NCBI GenBank assembly: GCA_027020105.1
Contig: JALUVW010000112.1
Coordinates: 1-6,938, forward strand
Length of the DNA stretch: 6,938 bases
DNA from: Candidatus Falkowiibacteriota bacterium
GTDB taxonomy: Bacteria > Patescibacteriota > Patescibacteriia > Patescibacteriales > SZUA-104
Direction of reading: 5' to 3'
Shown: positions 5,539 through 6,938 of the stretch, in pieces
How the letters are laid out: each line of letters starts with the position of its first letter
Position numbering within the stretch: position 1 is the first letter of the stretch
Made by a program: the position numbers and the translations under genes
Notes under the pieces: generated by a model
Databases searched by the model: none
What the model was told of the DNA's origin: nothing
Seen by the model: the letters and a program-made list of their open reading frames with translations, nothing else

Positions 5539-5558
5539 TCCCGTGCCGCGGCACGGGA
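5539..5558. repeat. Perfect 20-bp GC-rich palindrome in spacer
   Basis: TCCCGTGCCGCGGCACGGGA is fully self-complementary and stands out as GC-rich within an AT-rich 88-bp spacer between the aminotransferase and the Mur-like gene. It is flanked by TGTCA on the left and CAAGC on the right. No T run follows on the - strand, so a classical terminator is unlikely. The TGTCATCCC edge resembles widespread intergenic palindromic repeats. Confidence 0.8.
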
Positions 5559-5578
5559 CAAGCTTTGATATTTGATTT

Positions 5579-6808
5579 TTAATTTTTCCATTTATCAAAA
5601 TATTCCTCCATTCTGTCAAACGCCCTGCCGACATCCTCCTTGCTTCTCCCAAAGTTAATCCTGATATGCCCCTCGCCGTTCGGGCCGAACGCGACTCCCG
5701 GGACAACCGCCACTTGCGCTTTGTCCAGCAATTCCAGCGCGAACTTCCAGCTGTCAGGCCGAGGCTCGCCGTCCAAAGCTTTGGCGAAGGATGGAAACAC
5801 ATAATAAGCGCTGTTCGGTTTCGCGTAGCTGAAAATATGGCTTAATTTATCCAGGCGCGAACACGCGAAATCCCTATGCTCCTTAAAATCTTTGACAAAT
5901 TTCTTCAAATCCCTCTCCCCCATCTCCAGCGCCCCCATAGCGGCATACTGGGAAATTACCGGCGCGCAGGTTACCAAAGAGTCATGCACTTTCAATATCT
6001 CGCGAACAACCGATTCGTCGCTATGCAGATAGCCGATCCGCCACCCGGTCATGGCGTACGGCTTTGAAAAACTGAAAACCCTAATCACTTTTTTCCTCAA
6101 TTCCGGCACTTCGCCGAGAGAAAAAGGGGCTAAGCCGCCACGATTTACTGAAGCAAATCGTGGCGGCTTAGCCCCTTCCGCGTCAAAAATAAAGTCTTTA
6201 TAAACTTCATCGCATATTATAAACAAATTATGCTTTTCGGCCAATTTAGCCAAGCCCAATAATTGCTCCTTAGCATAGATGGTGCCGGTGGGATTATTGG
6301 GGTTGCAGTAAAAAATCGCCTTGGTTTTTTCGGTAATCGCTTTTTCAAATTTATCCAAGTCAAACGCCCATCCCCTATTCTCGTCCAGTGAAACATAAAC
6401 GGGCATGCACCCGGCCAGATTAATTACTTCCCGATAACTCGTGTAGGTAGGACTCGGTATGATTATTTCGTCGCCCGGTTCGGTGATGGCCAAAATGGCC
6501 GCCGTGATGCCCTCTATGGCGCCGGCGGTAACAATAATCTCCTTTTGCCAATCATAAAACATATTCTCGCGCGCCAGCGACAACTCAATCAACTCTCTTA
6601 ACTCGGGTAATCCCGGGGATAACGAATATTTGGACACCACTCCCCTCTTTAACGCCAATTCCACCCGTCTTTTAATGCATTCCGGCGTGTCAAATCCCGG
6701 AATTCCTTGCGCCAAAGAAACAACATCCGGGTATCTTGAGGCCCGAAGTTCCATTTGTTTGATAACGCTAAGTCGCAGGTTTTTGGTACGGTTGAACATA
6801 TGAGTCAA
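5579..6808 (-). CDS. Class I PLP-dependent aminotransferase with in-frame palindromic insertion
   Basis: Cytoplasmic fold-type I aminotransferase (aspartate or aromatic aminotransferase group), moving an amino group between an amino acid and a 2-oxo acid; substrate not determinable. Visible motifs (numbering from the TTG start, 409 aa): substrate loop SLAQGIPGFDTP (31-42), NPNNPTG (169-175), D200 in CDEVY, Y203, PLP-binding K249 in SFSKPYAMTGWRIGY, and the carboxylate-binding Arg R383 in HIRINFG. All are intact, so the enzyme is probably active. Between D200 and K249 there are 49 residues, where relatives have about 34. The excess coincides with residues 211-229, encoded by a perfect hairpin (6124-6177). 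A second extra piece, SFAKALDGEPR (340-350), may be another insertion. I use TTG 6808 because AGGGG lies 8 nt before it; ATG 6799 (406 aa) is the alternative. The start is 4 nt after the ddl stop, so the two are translationally coupled. Confidence 0.92.
   Translation of the reverse strand: MTHMFNRTKNLRLSVIKQMELRASRYPDVVSLAQGIPGFDTPECIKRRVELALKRGVVSKYSLSPGLPELRELIELSLARENMFYDWQKEIIVTAGAIEGITAAILAITEPGDEIIIPSPTYTSYREVINLAGCMPVYVSLDENRGWAFDLDKFEKAITEKTKAIFYCNPNNPTGTIYAKEQLLGLAKLAEKHNLFIICDEVYKDFIFDAEGAKPPRFASVNRGGLAPFSLGEVPELRKKVIRVFSFSKPYAMTGWRIGYLHSDESVVREILKVHDSLVTCAPVISQYAAMGALEMGERDLKKFVKDFKEHRDFACSRLDKLSHIFSYAKPNSAYYVFPSFAKALDGEPRPDSWKFALELLDKAQVAVVPGVAFGPNGEGHIRINFGRSKEDVGRAFDRMEEYFDKWKN
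5773..5784. repeat. 12-bp palindrome in a short extra coding segment of the aminotransferase
   Basis: CCAAAGCTTTGG is perfectly self-complementary and encodes part of SFAKALDGEPR (residues 340-350), a low-conservation loop between YYVFP and SWKFALELL. I recall FAKA-type peptides recurring in unrelated proteins of some uncultured bacteria, where they come from short repeats. That memory is unverified, and the length excess over relatives is small. Confidence 0.4.
6124..6177. repeat. Perfect 23-bp inverted repeat inside the aminotransferase reading frame
   Basis: The arms at 6124-6146 and 6155-6177 are exact reverse complements, with an 8-nt loop ACTGAAGC (6147-6154). The GC-rich core of the left arm is GGGGCTAAGCCGCCACG. 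The element is read in frame as about 18 residues (GAKPPRFASVNRGGLAP), lying in the loop before the PLP lysine. Codon-level selection would not produce a perfect 23-bp stem, so an inserted palindromic element is the simplest explanation, comparable in style to the Rickettsia palindromic elements that sit inside genes. Confidence 0.9.
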
Positions 6809-6812
6809 AATG

Positions 6813-6938
6813 TCATCCCCTAATCAGCTTATCCAAAAAATCGCCGAATTCCATTCCGGCGGCTTTGGCGGCCTTGGGAACCAGGCTGGCGGCGGTCATA
6901 CCGGGGATAGTGTTGATTTCCAAAAAATACAGTTTGCC
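6813..6938 (-). CDS. ddl: D-alanine--D-alanine ligase, C-terminal end (partial)
   Basis: Only the last 41 residues are in the window; the gene continues past the right edge. They read GKLYFLEINTIPGMTAASLV, followed by PKAAKAAGMEFGDFLDKLIRG. LEINTIPGMT is the conserved ATP-grasp Mg-binding signature (E7 and N9 of the fragment), and the SLVPKAA segment is the usual Ddl C-terminal substrate-side motif. The enzyme joins two D-Ala with ATP to make the peptidoglycan stem-end dipeptide. The TGA stop lies 4 nt from the next gene's TTG, and the last codons carry that gene's SD (AGGGG at 6821-6817). The ddl gene heads, or lies inside, the operon with the aminotransferase. Confidence 0.95.
   Translation of the reverse strand, partial: GKLYFLEINTIPGMTAASLVPKAAKAAGMEFGDFLDKLIRG
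6817..6821 (-). promoter_or_regulatory. Shine-Dalgarno of the aminotransferase, inside ddl
   Basis: AGGGG on the - strand lies 8 nt before TTG 6808 and 17 nt before ATG 6799. Ideal spacing to the TTG decides the start call and implies translational coupling with ddl. Confidence 0.5.

Noticed and set aside
5536..5802. 88-codon - strand frame over the 3' end of the aminotransferase
   Set aside because: It is a shadow in another frame of a clearly conserved enzyme, with Arg/Ser/Trp-rich composition typical of off-frame translation.

Overview
The window reads as a fragment of a small-genome bacterium, most probably a member of the Candidate Phyla Radiation (Patescibacteria, Parcubacteria-like). 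This is inferred from gene style, not from a marker gene. The clues are moderately AT-rich DNA with A/T-rich codon ends, short proteins, a cell-wall and division gene set, a single Xer-type recombinase, and an AT-rich foldback repeat of a kind often seen in such genomes. There is no rRNA, tRNA, CRISPR array or transposase.

Layout. On the + strand (1-2196) lie an unrecognised 130-aa protein with a strong Shine-Dalgarno, a clear intrinsic terminator, a secreted coiled-coil M23 peptidase of the EnvC/PcsB type, and a small HExxH (SprT-like) metallopeptidase. On the - strand, read from the right edge leftwards (6938 to 2223), lie the C-terminus of D-Ala-D-Ala ligase, a class I PLP aminotransferase, a truncated and degenerate Mur-ligase-like protein, an AT-rich inverted-repeat spacer, FtsQ, a previously uncalled 46-aa membrane protein, a terminator, and a tyrosine recombinase (XerC/D type). 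The two blocks converge at about 2200.

How the genes fit together. Ddl (D-Ala-D-Ala synthesis), the Mur-like protein, FtsQ (divisome) and the M23 peptidase (septal peptidoglycan cleavage) are all peptidoglycan or division functions. The order ddl ... ftsQ resembles the classical dcw cluster with an aminotransferase and a decayed Mur ligase between them. Xer would resolve chromosome dimers at division.

Most notable signals: (1) a perfect 23-bp inverted repeat with an 8-nt loop inside the aminotransferase reading frame, coding for an extra loop of about 15-20 residues, like an in-frame palindromic mobile element; (2) dif-like sequences next to the recombinase gene, present as a 12-bp inverted pair, one copy overlapping the recombinase promoter; (3) two promoters with the identical layout TGnTATAAT-N6-ATG, implying leaderless mRNAs; (4) a Mur ligase that has lost its P-loop glycine and its C-terminal domain, ending beside a foldback repeat. 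None of these amounts to a demonstrated new system; the first two are the best candidates for follow-up.
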